A DNA stretch of 64,000 bases from Balneolaceae bacterium (GTDB lineage: Bacteria; Bacteroidota; Rhodothermia; Balneolales; Balneolaceae). Shown here piece by piece: positions 18,466 to 28,009 of this stretch. The translations under genes and the position numbers were made by a program. The DNA is taken from contig RECI01000179.1 in NCBI GenBank assembly GCA_007694095.1, positions 1 through 64,000 of the forward strand, written 5' to 3'. The notes below the pieces were generated by a model. That model had not been told where the DNA came from. It made no database searches and worked only from the letters and a program-made list of their open reading frames with translations. The stretch's first letter is position 1; each line of letters begins with the position of its first letter.

Positions 18466-18894
18466 ATGACACTCATTAAATATTCTCAGCCAGGACGCGA
18501 CATATTCGGAAAAAGATTCTCAGACATTATGGATGAATTTTTCAATGATGCAGTGGCAACCAGAAGAGATACATTCATTCCAAGTATTGATATATCCGAA
18601 ACCGAAAAGCAGTTCGTTATAGATGTAGAAGTACCCGGTGTTGATAAAAAAGATATTGAACTCAACATCGAGAACAACACATTGACCATTAGCGGTGAAC
18701 GAAAATTTGAAAAGAAAGAAGAAAACAAGCAATATCACAGGGTAGAATCACATTATGGTACATTCAGCAGAACGTTTAGTCTGCCGGATAATGTTAATAC
18801 AGAAAGTATTAATGCTTCTTACAACAATGGAATACTATCCATTACCGTTGATAAGAGTGAACAACAAATGAAAAAGCAAATTAAAATTAAGTAA
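18466..18894 (+). CDS. Small heat-shock protein, Hsp20/alpha-crystallin family
   Basis: A 142-residue ATP-independent holdase. The alpha-crystallin domain covers about residues 36-128 with the signatures VEVPGVDKKDIEL and ASYNNGILSITV, and the C-terminal IKIK gives the I-x-I motif that locks oligomers. The Shine-Dalgarno GGAGG is clear. It begins a stretch rich in protein-quality genes (HtrA, J protein, ClpB), each apparently in its own transcription unit. Confidence 0.95.
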   Translation: MTLIKYSQPGRDIFGKRFSDIMDEFFNDAVATRRDTFIPSIDISETEKQFVIDVEVPGVDKKDIELNIENNTLTISGERKFEKKEENKQYHRVESHYGTFSRTFSLPDNVNTESINASYNNGILSITVDKSEQQMKKQIKIK

Positions 18895-18938
18895 AGAGCT
18901 GTTCTACTTAGTCCCCTAAAGAGAGCAGGTTAGTTAGC

Positions 18939-18968
18939 GCCGGAGCTGCATTGACATGCGCCTCCGGC
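18939..18968 (+). terminator. Terminator-like hairpin after hsp20
   Basis: GCCGGAG (18939-18945) pairs with CTCCGGC (18962-18968) around a 16-nt loop that can partly pair. The following ATTTCTTT is a poor T tract, so efficiency is uncertain. Confidence 0.4.
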
Positions 18969-19049
18969 ATTTCTTTGACAATTACATTGCGGGCAATATC
19001 ATCAATTGATGCGGCAATTAATATAAAAACTGAAACCTAAAAACTACTC

Positions 19050-20543
19050 ATGGATAAATACAAGATTGGAATTGCAGTGTTTTTTGCAGCACTATCATTC
19101 TTTATCGGAATGTTGTTTGCCACCGAAAACAACTCCGGTTCGACTCAATCAACAAGCAACGAATTGCCTGCATACAATACAGAGGCAAGGCCTGCTGATT
19201 CAATACCCATCAACAGTTTAAGGGACTTTAACAACGCTATCGTTAACATAGCGGAACAGGCAAATCCTACCGTTGTTACCATCACTACCTCCCAGACTGT
19301 GAGGGTAAGGCAGCAATCACCTTTCTCGTTCTTTTTTTTCGATGATCCGCGTTTTAACCAGGAACGCGAGTACAGGCGTGACGGACTCGGCTCAGGCGTG
19401 ATTGTCTCCAATGAAGGTTACATCATCACCAATAACCATGTGATTGATAATGCCGATGAGATCCGGGTGATTTTATTCGGGGGTGAGGAAATGGATGCGG
19501 AAATTATTGGAACCGATCCGGCCAGCGATATTGCTGTTTTAAAGGTAAACAGGCAAAACCTGCCGGCTATCCCATTGGGGAATAGTGATGAAATCAGGGT
19601 TGGAGAGTTGGTATTGGCTATTGGCAGCCCCCTGAGCAGGGATTTGGCACACACTGTATCAAAAGGAATTGTCAGCGCCAGCGGACGTTCCTCTATCGGT
19701 TTAAATGCATATGAAAATTATATCCAAACTGATGCGGCTATCAATCCCGGAAACTCCGGTGGTGCCTTGATCAATTTGGATGGTGAGCTTATCGGTATCA
19801 ATACAGCAATTGCAAGCCGCAGCGGCGGCAACCAGGGAATCGGATTTGCAATTCCTGTAAATATGGTGCGTGATGTAATGGAAGCACTGATTACAGATGG
19901 AAGGGTTACCCGGGGTTATCTCGGAATCGGCTGGGGCGGTGATGTTGACCGCACCATGGCCCGCGCACTCGGAATCGACCGCACCGGCGGGTTTGTTATC
20001 GGAACTGTGGAAGAGGATGGACCGGCTGCAAGAGCAGGCCTCGCGGAAGGTGATGTAGTTCTTCGATTGAATGGCCAGTATGTGAGAAGCTGGACAGATT
20101 TTCGTGTGGAGATTGGCAACAGCCGTCCCGGAGATGAAGTTACGGTTGAAGTGCTCAGAGATGGTGAACGAATGACCTTTACAATTGTACTGGAGGAACT
20201 GGATCCTGAAGAAGTTGCCTCGGCGATGTCAAACGAGGAAAAAGAGGATCTTATTGAGGCTCTTGGATTCCAGGTTGATGAGCTGACTGAGAACATCCGC
20301 AGGCAATTAAATCTTGGTTCATCGGCTCAGGGCGTGGTGGTCACTGAAATTGCGCAGGCAAGCAGGGCATATCGCCAGGGCTTGCGGCGTGGTGATGTTA
20401 TATCGCAGATTTCAAATGAAGCCGTCACAAACCCGAATGAATTTTATGGAGTTATAAGATCGTTAAAACAGCAGGGTACTGATGCTGCCCTGCTAAGAGT
20501 AAACAGGCAGGGACGAAACATGTTTATAGCAATTGAGTTATAA
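19050..20543 (+). CDS. HtrA/Deg-family periplasmic serine protease
   Basis: A 497-residue trypsin-like protease/chaperone of the envelope. It has an N-terminal membrane anchor or uncleaved signal (about 6-24), then the catalytic triad His130 (TNNHVID), Asp160 (ASDIAVLK) and Ser236 (NPGNSGGAL). Two PDZ domains follow: the first at about 285-385 (GYLGIGWGGD, ARAGLAEGDVVLRLNG), the second at about 400-495 (SRAYRQGLRRGDVIS). It degrades or refolds misfolded envelope proteins. A Phe-rich LA-loop (SPFSFFFFDDP) precedes the triad, as in DegP/DegQ. Own terminator downstream. Confidence 0.95.
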   Translation: MDKYKIGIAVFFAALSFFIGMLFATENNSGSTQSTSNELPAYNTEARPADSIPINSLRDFNNAIVNIAEQANPTVVTITTSQTVRVRQQSPFSFFFFDDPRFNQEREYRRDGLGSGVIVSNEGYIITNNHVIDNADEIRVILFGGEEMDAEIIGTDPASDIAVLKVNRQNLPAIPLGNSDEIRVGELVLAIGSPLSRDLAHTVSKGIVSASGRSSIGLNAYENYIQTDAAINPGNSGGALINLDGELIGINTAIASRSGGNQGIGFAIPVNMVRDVMEALITDGRVTRGYLGIGWGGDVDRTMARALGIDRTGGFVIGTVEEDGPAARAGLAEGDVVLRLNGQYVRSWTDFRVEIGNSRPGDEVTVEVLRDGERMTFTIVLEELDPEEVASAMSNEEKEDLIEALGFQVDELTENIRRQLNLGSSAQGVVVTEIAQASRAYRQGLRRGDVISQISNEAVTNPNEFYGVIRSLKQQGTDAALLRVNRQGRNMFIAIEL

Positions 20544-20579
20544 CATACATTATCCCTGTGGTTATGGTTAAGGTGAAAG

Positions 20580-20611
20580 CCCCTGTCATTAAAAAATGGC
20601 AGGGGTTTTTT
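20580..20611 (+). terminator. Intrinsic terminator of the HtrA gene
   Basis: CCCCTGTCATT (20580-20590), loop AAAA, AATGGCAGGGG (20595-20605), then TTTTTT. The 11-bp stem has one G-T pair. Strong. Confidence 0.9.
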
Positions 20612-21032
20612 ATATCCCGGAATAAGCGATAGACTTCCGAAGTCTTTCGGAGTTGTACAAGAAACCCTTAAAGATTAAAAGGTCGAAGTTTTTTAAAAAA
20701 TGAAAAGAGACTTCGTAAGTCTTTTTCGTCTATTGCTTAATGTGGGTTTATATCACTAATTCACCATGAATTTGTGTTTTTACTATTAAATCACTTGCAT
20801 AATAAACTGCCAAATTCGCAAGGTACTTGGCAGTGGCATTACTTTTGCATTTATTATGATTAAACCGAAGTTGAGCAACAGGCATAGAATGACCGAACCT
20901 GTAGTTGGTTGATTATATTTGAATATAATACGCTCAGCTCATAGCGAATAGCGTATTGCAATCTAGTAACAATTTGCCGGAGGATGAGGCTGTACCCCTG
21001 TTGTCTGATAACGGTTAAAATATTACAGCACA
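20612..21032. other. Spacer with palindromic repeat before the J-protein gene
   Basis: After the HtrA terminator comes the palindromic element 20624-20738. The rest (20739-21032) is AT-rich with no supported frame and should hold the J-protein promoter. Confidence 0.55.
20624..20738. repeat. Palindromic element with GACTTC units
   Basis: The ends AAGCGATAGAC (20624-20634) and GTCTATTGCTT (20728-20738) are inverted copies with one mismatch. Inside each arm sits a smaller palindrome (GACTTCCGAAGTC and GACTTCGTAAGTC). It is 115 bp long, non-coding and mobile-element-like in shape, with no second copy seen in this window. Confidence 0.65.
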
Positions 21033-22004
21033 ATGGAATACAAGGATTATTATAAAACATTAGGTGTTTCGAGAGATGCTTCGCAGGAAGAGATCAGGAA
21101 GAAATACCGTAAAATGGCGGCAAAATTTCATCCGGATAAAAACCCGGGCAATAAGAGGGCCGAGGCAAAATTTAAAGAGATAGGTGAAGCCTATGAAGTA
21201 CTGAAAGACCCTGAAAAAAGAAAACTGTATGACCAGGTAGGGTCAGAATGGAAAAGGTACCAACAGGCAGGCGCCAATCCGAACGATTTTAACTGGGGAC
21301 AATATGCAGGGAGGGGAGGCCAGCGTGTTGACGTCAATTTTGAGGATCTGTTCGGGGGAGGTCAGCGCACTTCGGGCGGAGGCAGACCGTTTTCAAGTTT
21401 TTTCGAAACCCTGTTTGGCGGCGGCGACCCGTTTGGCGGCGCACAATACCAAACGCGACAGTACAGCAGCCAGGCCGGACATTCACCCCGAAGAAAAGGT
21501 GCCGATTCAGTTGCTGAAATTAATGTGGAACTCAGGGAAATCCTGGAAGGCGTTGAAAAACAGTTTCGGGTAAACGGAGAGAGAGTAAAAATTAAAATAC
21601 CTGCCGGTATTGAAGATGGTAAACGGTTGAAATTAAAAGGTAAAGGCAATGAAGGGGTGGCAGGCGGCACAAAGGGAGACTTGTACCTTAAGATTCGTGT
21701 AAGGGAACCGGAGGGTTTTGAAAGGAGAGGCAATGATATCTATCAAAAAGTACCTTTAGATCTCTATACAGCACTGCTCGGGGGTACTCTTACTGCCGAT
21801 ACACTCCAGGGAAAGGTGAAATTGACCATCCCCCCCGGTACTCCAAACGGAAAAGTGTTTAGACTGGCAGGGCGGGGTTTACCGGAATTCAACAAACCCT
21901 CAATAAAAGGGGATTACTACATTAAAACCGAAATTGTACTGCCCGAGAACCTGACGAAAGAAGAATTGCAACATTTTGAAAAATTAAGAGAGATTAGAAA
22001 GTAA
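21033..22004 (+). CDS. J-domain co-chaperone, CbpA/DnaJ class B
   Basis: A 323-residue DnaK co-chaperone. The J domain covers residues 1-70 with HPD at 33-35. A Gly/Phe-rich linker (about 90-150, including [11 protein letters not shown]) follows, then two C-terminal substrate-binding domains (about 155-320). The CxxCxGxG zinc-finger repeats of true DnaJ are absent, so it is CbpA-like. CbpA in E. coli also binds curved DNA; whether this one does is unknown. Length is normal. Confidence 0.92.
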   Translation: MEYKDYYKTLGVSRDASQEEIRKKYRKMAAKFHPDKNPGNKRAEAKFKEIGEAYEVLKDPEKRKLYDQVGSEWKRYQQAGANPNDFNWGQYAGRGGQRVDVNFEDLFGGGQRTSGGGRPFSSFFETLFGGGDPFGGAQYQTRQYSSQAGHSPRRKGADSVAEINVELREILEGVEKQFRVNGERVKIKIPAGIEDGKRLKLKGKGNEGVAGGTKGDLYLKIRVREPEGFERRGNDIYQKVPLDLYTALLGGTLTADTLQGKVKLTIPPGTPNGKVFRLAGRGLPEFNKPSIKGDYYIKTEIVLPENLTKEELQHFEKLREIRK

Positions 22005-22257
22005 GCTTTTTGCAGTACAATTATAGTTTTTCACTATTTTTGGGGGGAGAATGGAAAAAGGATGTATGCTGGATGCTGGAGTAATCCTGTAGTTCTGTAG
22101 TCCATATATTGAAATCCGCGGGGCAGATGTGCAGGCGAGCCGGTATTTGAGGCTGACAGGTTATGGATCCAAGCATCCCGTATGACGAATCTTGCCCCGT
22201 AAGCCAGAACACCATACCCGTTTACATCAATATTGAACTAAAATAATAAACTGAATC
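22005..22257. other. Intergenic repeat mosaic
   Basis: Holds a TATGCTGGATGCTGG unit (22062-22080) and a diverged CTGACAGG element (22119-22180). The final 70 bases before the nuclease gene contain no repeat. Confidence 0.5.
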
Positions 22258-23064
22258 ATGAAGATTGCAATAATTATTTTTTCAGCGCTTTACCTCTTTA
22301 ACTATTCATCACATTCTTCCAAATGGGGGCAGATCGGCCATTATGTTACCGGTGAAATTGCCGAATATCATATGACAGAAAAAGCAAGAGAACGGGTGAA
22401 TGAAATTCTGGGTAACCTATCCATACCTCTTGCTACGGTTTGGATGGATGACATTCGTTCCGACCCTTCGTATGATTATACAAATACCTGGCACTGGGCA
22501 ACTATTCCTGACGGGTTGACGTATGAAGAGGCTGAACAGGATGAAGGCGGTGATATTATTTGGGCATTGGAAACATTGATCTCTGAGCTGAAGCAAGGTG
22601 GTTTGAGTATTGAGGAGGAGAGAGATAAACTCAGGATGGTAATGCATATGGTAGGGGATATCCACCAGCCACTGCATTTAGGTACAGGCGAAGACAGGGG
22701 CGGGAATGATGTTCGTGTTCAATGGATGGGGCGTAGTTCGAACCTTCACCGGGTTTGGGATACCGATATTATTCAATCACTTGAAATGAGCTATACCGAA
22801 CTTGCCCGCGAAATTAACCGCGCCACGCCAGAGCAGATTCGGAAATGGCAGCAATCAACAATCCGGGATTGGGCGTATGAGTCCATGAGCTACCGCGACA
22901 GGATATATGATCTGCCGGAAAATATGAGGCTGGGTTACCCATACCGGTTTTACAATGTGGATATCGTCTACAAAAGGCTGCTTCAGGCCGGAATCAGGCT
23001 GGCGGGGGTGTTAAATGAGATTTATGATCCTCAGGTGCTGAATTGTAAAGGTGATATGGAATAA
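22258..23064 (+). CDS. Secreted S1/P1-type zinc nuclease
   Basis: A 268-residue single-strand nuclease of the S1/P1 family with a trinuclear zinc site. The mature protein should begin at Trp23, whose backbone and side chain bind zinc in this family, and His28 lies exactly five residues on as in P1. Further ligands are visible: WMDD (Asp64/65), WHW (His79), HMVGDIHQPLH (His130, Asp134, His140) and NLHRVWD (His164, Asp168). The signal peptide is residues 1-22. It probably scavenges phosphate and nucleosides from extracellular nucleic acid. The C-terminus is intact. Confidence 0.93.
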   Translation: MKIAIIIFSALYLFNYSSHSSKWGQIGHYVTGEIAEYHMTEKARERVNEILGNLSIPLATVWMDDIRSDPSYDYTNTWHWATIPDGLTYEEAEQDEGGDIIWALETLISELKQGGLSIEEERDKLRMVMHMVGDIHQPLHLGTGEDRGGNDVRVQWMGRSSNLHRVWDTDIIQSLEMSYTELAREINRATPEQIRKWQQSTIRDWAYESMSYRDRIYDLPENMRLGYPYRFYNVDIVYKRLLQAGIRLAGVLNEIYDPQVLNCKGDME

Positions 23065-23116
23065 AACAGTGTGGTTTAAGGCTGAATTATGCGGGTTCAT
23101 GGTGCCGGATACTGAA

Positions 23117-23202
23117 TACTGGCAACCCATATCGCACATCACAGAACGCACATCCTGTCGGGTTGATGTACGATCTGCGATCTTTGGTGTGCGATGTGCG
23201 AT
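23117..23202 (+). repeat. GCACATC/GATC repeat, copy B
   Basis: Runs from TACTGGCAACCC through GGTTGATGTACGATCTGCGA to GCGATGTGCGAT. It is the inverse of copy A at 16409-16510. Its left half, ATACTGGCAACC, is also found at 30919-30930. Confidence 0.75.
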
Positions 23203-23304
23203 ATATTCTCCATCTCTAAAGTATCGAACCACTATAAACTGGACAAATCAGAAATGTGATTGATTAGGGTTGAAGTTGGGTTAACATTGACACATCCAGC
23301 AGTG

Positions 23305-23835
23305 TTATACTTTTTTAAGTACACTTTGATGAATCTCAAAATCCTGTTCAGACCATAATACAAAGCGCACCCGTTTTACAAACTTCAATTGGCCTGATAT
23401 TTCTTTTACTGTATTCATGGCAACCTGTGCAGCATCTTTTACCGGGTACCCGAAAACACCGGTTGAAATTGCAGGAAATGCAATGGAGTCAATCTGATGT
23501 TCATCAGCGATTTGTAATGCATTCAAGTAACAATTCCGCAATATCTTGTCTTCCGGTTTATCCCTGCCATAAACCGGCCCAAGGCAATGGATAATATATT
23601 TATTCGGAAAATTAGGGGCGGAAGTGATTACAGTTTCTCCCGGTTTGATCGGGGCAAATTCTCGTGTTTCTATTGTGAGCTCCGGATCACCAATTCGGTG
23701 AATGGCCCCGGCCACACCACCGCCTGTTCTTAATTGCGCATTTGCTGCGTTCACAATGGCTGTGCAATCCGGTTGCCTGGTAATATCTCCCTGTACAACT
23801 TCCAATAAAATATTATTTAAATAATTCTCCGTCAT
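23305..23835 (-). CDS. Macrodomain protein, ADP-ribose-acetyl hydrolase-like
   Basis: A 176-residue stand-alone macrodomain. The signature segments are present: VVQGDITRQ, AIVNAANAQL, GGGVAGAIHR and the phosphate loop AISTGVFGYP. These match the MacroD/YmdB type, which removes acetyl from O-acetyl-ADP-ribose or ADP-ribose from proteins. It faces the nuclease gene and has AT-rich sequence upstream. No sirtuin or ADP-ribosyltransferase is nearby. Confidence 0.92.
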   Translation of the reverse strand: MTENYLNNILLEVVQGDITRQPDCTAIVNAANAQLRTGGGVAGAIHRIGDPELTIETREFAPIKPGETVITSAPNFPNKYIIHCLGPVYGRDKPEDKILRNCYLNALQIADEHQIDSIAFPAISTGVFGYPVKDAAQVAMNTVKEISGQLKFVKRVRFVLWSEQDFEIHQSVLKKV

Positions 23836-24305
23836 AACCTAATTAAGTTAATTATTATTTAATAAATCCAAAAAAAATTGTCTTAATGGGTGATGATACT
23901 CTCAAAAAAGAGTAGCTGGTACGAATTAATTCATGACAGTTTATCAAAATTCAAAAAATAGAAGCGCTTTTCAATTATAATTTAGTAAAAAAATATATGT
24001 TTAATTGTCAGATATTATGTAATTGTTATGGAAACGCTTTTAAGAAATATCATTAATAAAAGGGCTTTTCTGATCAAATAAAAGTGATTTTATTATAATA
24101 AATAAATCTACATATTAAGAAATTGTTAATAAACTCAAATTGAAAGGGCTTTCACATAAAAATCATGCAATTATGACATTAAATAGTATTTATTATCAAA
24201 TTTTATATTGATTGTAATATTGATATCTGAATAAAAATGTTCTTAGTTTTATTGCAGCTGATAAAGTATCAGTTCAAACGTAAATCGCAATAAACATATA
24301 TAATT
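23836..24305. promoter_or_regulatory. AT-rich divergent region with four AAAGNGCTTT-type sites
   Basis: 470 very AT-rich bases between the macrodomain gene (-) and a small secreted protein gene (+). Four related near-palindromes stand out against the AT background: GAAGCGCTTTTC (23961-23972), GGAAACGCTTTTAAG (24030-24044), AAAAGGGCTTTTC (24058-24070) and TGAAAGGGCTTTCACA (24141-24156). They resemble LacI/CcpA-type operators in shape. A fifth, AAAAAGCGCTTTTA, lies at 39301-39314. Confidence 0.5.
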
Positions 24306-24776
24306 ATGAAAGCGTTAAAAGCTACAATCATTGCAATCGTGTTTTTTGGCACATTGTTAACTTCTGCAGATCTTTCTGCTTCGGTTAACATTGGAACAAC
24401 TGATTCAACAGTGGTTAAGCAATCAACTGATGAAGCTAAACTCTTCGACAGATTTGAAAAGGCCCTTATTTATGGACTCTCTTCAGATGTTATCGGAGTA
24501 GTTGAATCTTCACTTTTTAATTCAGTTAATTTTAAAATTGCCCATCCGAATTTTTCTTCAGAGAAAGTTGCAGAGAAACTAGGCAGGATTGTCCTGGAGG
24601 GTGATAACCACTCACTAAGATACAGGGCGTACCTGGCATTGTCTTACTATAAGCACCCGGGGCAATTCGACTCGCCTGAGGTGCTGTTATCAATCATTGA
24701 TACACGATACCAGGATGGCATTTTTTTCTATTTACAGGATAAAGTGCAAAATGATCAATTCACATCTAATCAATAA
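24306..24776 (+). CDS. Small exported protein, function unknown
   Basis: A 156-residue protein with a signal peptide (about 1-26, cleavage near DLSASVN). The mature part looks all-helical and could be one or two HEAT-like hairpins (RYRAYLALSYYKHPGQF, ALIYGLSSDVIGVVESSLF), as in small Bacteroidota exported proteins I have seen annotated only as hypothetical. Its upstream region carries four repeated operator-like sites, so it may be strongly regulated. It has its own downstream terminator. Confidence 0.7.
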   Translation: MKALKATIIAIVFFGTLLTSADLSASVNIGTTDSTVVKQSTDEAKLFDRFEKALIYGLSSDVIGVVESSLFNSVNFKIAHPNFSSEKVAEKLGRIVLEGDNHSLRYRAYLALSYYKHPGQFDSPEVLLSIIDTRYQDGIFFYLQDKVQNDQFTSNQ

Positions 24777-24872
24777 AAATCCGTATACATTGCGGGTGGT
24801 CTACATGCAGTAGCCTTGCAATGTGCTAATCTATGGAACAGCTGTAATTTTATGGCTGTAACCCACCCACCT

Positions 24873-24923
24873 AATCCGGTTGATTTGCATTAAGTATTTA
24901 GCGAATCAATCGGATTTTTTTTT
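24873..24923 (+). terminator. Intrinsic terminator of the small exported protein gene
   Basis: AATCCGGTTGATT (24873-24885) pairs with AATCAATCGGATT (24904-24916) with one G-T pair and an 18-nt loop, followed by a T-rich run to 24923. Confidence 0.75.
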
Positions 24924-25251
24924 GAGGGTTCTGCATGATTTGCGATAAACCGATGTATCGAATGACCAATTTTTCACCTATTAGTATCCACTTACCGCTC
25001 TGCAGGCCGCTGCTCATTATTCAATATTCTGTCACTCCGGTACTTTTTCCCCTGCATAACGGCATAATTCTGCCATCTTATATCTGTTTTGAATGACAAT
25101 TTACGTAAGTGAACTCTTTGGCCTGTAATTCCGACAGCAGAAGTACATCGGGTATAATTTCTGCATTTCGTTTCTATAAAAGTACCAATACTCAGACAGT
25201 TCTATATAATAAGTTAAAACTGCCGGGTTAAAACGAATAAACAGAGCAGAT
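24924..25251. other. Spacer upstream of clpB
   Basis: 328 bases between the terminator and clpB. I see no open frame, no repeat matching the other families, and no CIRCE or HAIR-type heat-shock operator. It presumably carries the clpB promoter. Confidence 0.4.
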
Positions 25252-27888
25252 ATGAATTTCAACAAGTTTACCATAAAAGCACAGGAAGCTGTACAGAAGG
25301 CTATTGAACTTGCACAAAATATGAATCACCAGGCAGTGGAGCCTGCCCATATTCTGAAGGCGCTGTTGAGTGATTCTGAAAATGTAACCGTCAATATAGT
25401 GAAGAAACTGGGGGTTTCGGTGCCTGCGGTTTTGGAGAAACTGGAAAAGAATATCAAGACATTTCCGGTTGTTAAAGGTGCATCGGTTTCAGGGCAATAT
25501 CTGTCAAACAATTCTAAAGGTGTATTTGATAAAGCCCAAAATGAGGCCGATGATCTGGGTGATGAATATATCAGCTCCGAGCACATTTTACTGGGGATTT
25601 TGCTTACTCCATCAGAAACATCAACACTTTTGAAAGACCAGGGGGTGCAAAAGGCGCAGATACTGAAGGTACTGAAGGAGGTGAGAGGTTCACAGAAAGT
25701 GGATGATCCCAATGCGGAAAGCCGTTATGAGGCATTAAAAAAGTACGCCCGCAACCTGAATGAACTGGCTGAAAAAAACAAACTCGATCCGGTTATCGGG
25801 CGAGACCAGGAAATTCGTCGAGTGATGCAGATTTTGTCGCGCCGTACCAAGAATAATCCTGTTCTGATTGGCGAACCGGGCGTGGGTAAAACTGCTATTG
25901 CCGAAGGAATGGCCCTGCGTATTGTTCGGGGTGATGTGCCGGAAGGCCTTAAAACAAAACAGATTGTAGCACTTGATATGGGCGCGCTGGTTGCAGGTAC
26001 GAAATTTCGGGGAGAATTTGAAGAAAGGCTCAAAGCTGTAGTTAAAGAAGTGATCGATTCAGATGGAGAACTGATCCTGTTTATTGATGAAATTCACACT
26101 CTAGTAGGTGCCGGCGCCGCCGAAGGGTCTATGGACGCAGCCAATATCCTGAAACCATCGCTTGCGCGTGGTGAATTGCACGCGATAGGGGCTACCACAC
26201 TCACCGAATACCGAAAATATATCGAAAAAGACAAGGCACTGGAAAGAAGGCTCCAGACCGTATACGTTGGTGAACCATCCGTGGAAGATACCGTTTCAAT
26301 TCTCAGGGGGCTGCAGGAACGTTATGAGGTTCATCACGGTGTGAGGATTACCGATGCCGCAATTGTAGCTGCTGCCGAACTTTCGCACAGGTATATATCC
26401 GATCGTTTTCTTCCGGATAAAGCCATTGACCTGATTGATGAGGCCGCTTCCCGCCTCCGTTTACAGATTGATTCGATGCCCGAAGAACTGGACAGCATCG
26501 AGAGGCAGATTCGTCAGCTCGAAATTGAACGGGAGGCATTAAAACGTGAAAAAGATGAAGCCAAACTAAAGAGCAATGAAAAAGAACTGGCCGACCTCGA
26601 GGAAAAAAGAAAGTCGATGCGTGCCCAGTGGGATCTTGAAAAAGGGCTGATCCAAAAAACACGTGAAATGAAGCAGGCTATCGAAACTGCCAGGATGCAA
26701 GCCGATAAAGCCGAACGAGAAGGACACTATGAAAAAGTTGCCGAACTCAGGTACGGTACAATTGCGCAGCTTGAAAAAGACCTGATAAAGACCAAAACCG
26801 AGCTGGATGAAATTCAGCAGGGAAGCTCTTTATTAAAAGAACAGGTAGAAACCGAAGAGATCGCCGATATTGTATCAAAGTGGACTGGTATTCCTGTGAA
26901 TAAAATGCTGTCATCCGAACGCCAGAAACTGTTAATGCTTGAGGAAGAACTACACAATCGGGTGATCGGGCAGGATCAGGCCATCCAGGCAGTTTCGGAT
27001 GCTGTAAGGCGTGCCCGGGCGGGGCTGCAGGATGAAAACCGGCCAATTGGCTCCTTTATGTTCCTGGGATCAACCGGTGTAGGTAAAACAGAGCTTGCAC
27101 GTTCTCTCGCCGATTTTCTCTTTAATGATGCAGATGCAATGATTCGCATTGATATGAGTGAGTATATGGAAAAACACAGTGTAAGCAGGTTGATTGGTGC
27201 GCCTCCGGGTTATGTGGGTTACGATGAAGGGGGACAGCTGACAGAGGCGGTTCGCCGCAAACCATACTCGGTGGTACTGCTTGATGAGATTGAAAAAGCA
27301 CACCCCGATACATTTAATGTGCTGCTGCAGGTGTTGGATGATGGTCGCCTGACTGATAATAAAGGTGTGACTGTAGATTTTACCAATACCATTATTATCA
27401 TGACAAGTAATATTGGCTCACACCTCATTTCGGAGCAAATGGAAAAAATGGCAGGCATAATGGATGATGCCATGTATAATGCACTGCAATCCAAACTTTT
27501 GGAGCAACTTCGCAAGGCCATTCGTCCAGAGTTTCTGAACCGGATTGACGACATTGTAATATTCCATCCGCTCGATCAGAACCATATCCGCTCTATTGTT
27601 GACATACAGCTTCGACGAGTAGAAGCCATGCTGTTAAGGAACAAGGTTCGGTTATCCGTTTCTGATAATGTAAAAGACTGGCTTGCCGTGCGGGGTTATG
27701 ATCCTGTATATGGTGCAAGGCCATTGAAACGGGTAATCCAAACTCAAATTGTGAATCAGCTTGCCAAAGAGCTGATCAGGCGTGAAGATGATTCGGGAAC
27801 CATTGAATTTGAGGCTACTGTTAGCAAAGACGGCAACCGTCTTGAATTCGCTGAGGTATTTAGTGACGCTGAAGCCTGGGCGGATTAA
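25252..27888 (+). CDS. clpB: ATP-dependent disaggregase ClpB
   Basis: An 878-residue Hsp104/ClpB unfoldase that, with DnaK, pulls proteins out of aggregates. It has a Clp N domain (1-150), NBD1 with Walker A GEPGVGKT starting at residue 207 and Walker [11 protein letters not shown], a coiled-coil M domain (about 405-530, with long Glu/Lys/Arg heptads, which sets it apart from ClpA/ClpC), and NBD2 with Walker A GSTGVGKT starting at 606. There is a C-terminal D2-small domain. No ClpP-binding IGF loop is evident. Full length. Confidence 0.97.
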   Translation: MNFNKFTIKAQEAVQKAIELAQNMNHQAVEPAHILKALLSDSENVTVNIVKKLGVSVPAVLEKLEKNIKTFPVVKGASVSGQYLSNNSKGVFDKAQNEADDLGDEYISSEHILLGILLTPSETSTLLKDQGVQKAQILKVLKEVRGSQKVDDPNAESRYEALKKYARNLNELAEKNKLDPVIGRDQEIRRVMQILSRRTKNNPVLIGEPGVGKTAIAEGMALRIVRGDVPEGLKTKQIVALDMGALVAGTKFRGEFEERLKAVVKEVIDSDGELILFIDEIHTLVGAGAAEGSMDAANILKPSLARGELHAIGATTLTEYRKYIEKDKALERRLQTVYVGEPSVEDTVSILRGLQERYEVHHGVRITDAAIVAAAELSHRYISDRFLPDKAIDLIDEAASRLRLQIDSMPEELDSIERQIRQLEIEREALKREKDEAKLKSNEKELADLEEKRKSMRAQWDLEKGLIQKTREMKQAIETARMQADKAEREGHYEKVAELRYGTIAQLEKDLIKTKTELDEIQQGSSLLKEQVETEEIADIVSKWTGIPVNKMLSSERQKLLMLEEELHNRVIGQDQAIQAVSDAVRRARAGLQDENRPIGSFMFLGSTGVGKTELARSLADFLFNDADAMIRIDMSEYMEKHSVSRLIGAPPGYVGYDEGGQLTEAVRRKPYSVVLLDEIEKAHPDTFNVLLQVLDDGRLTDNKGVTVDFTNTIIIMTSNIGSHLISEQMEKMAGIMDDAMYNALQSKLLEQLRKAIRPEFLNRIDDIVIFHPLDQNHIRSIVDIQLRRVEAMLLRNKVRLSVSDNVKDWLAVRGYDPVYGARPLKRVIQTQIVNQLAKELIRREDDSGTIEFEATVSKDGNRLEFAEVFSDAEAWAD

Positions 27889-28009
27889 GGCTTGACGGCC
27901 CCGGCCGGATGAAGCACCAGGCTAAATGCTATTGACAATTTCCTTAATTAATTAAAAATGAGTAGCAGGTAAGCCTGATGCATGGCGCAGAGCGTGCTGC
28001 AAATTGAGA

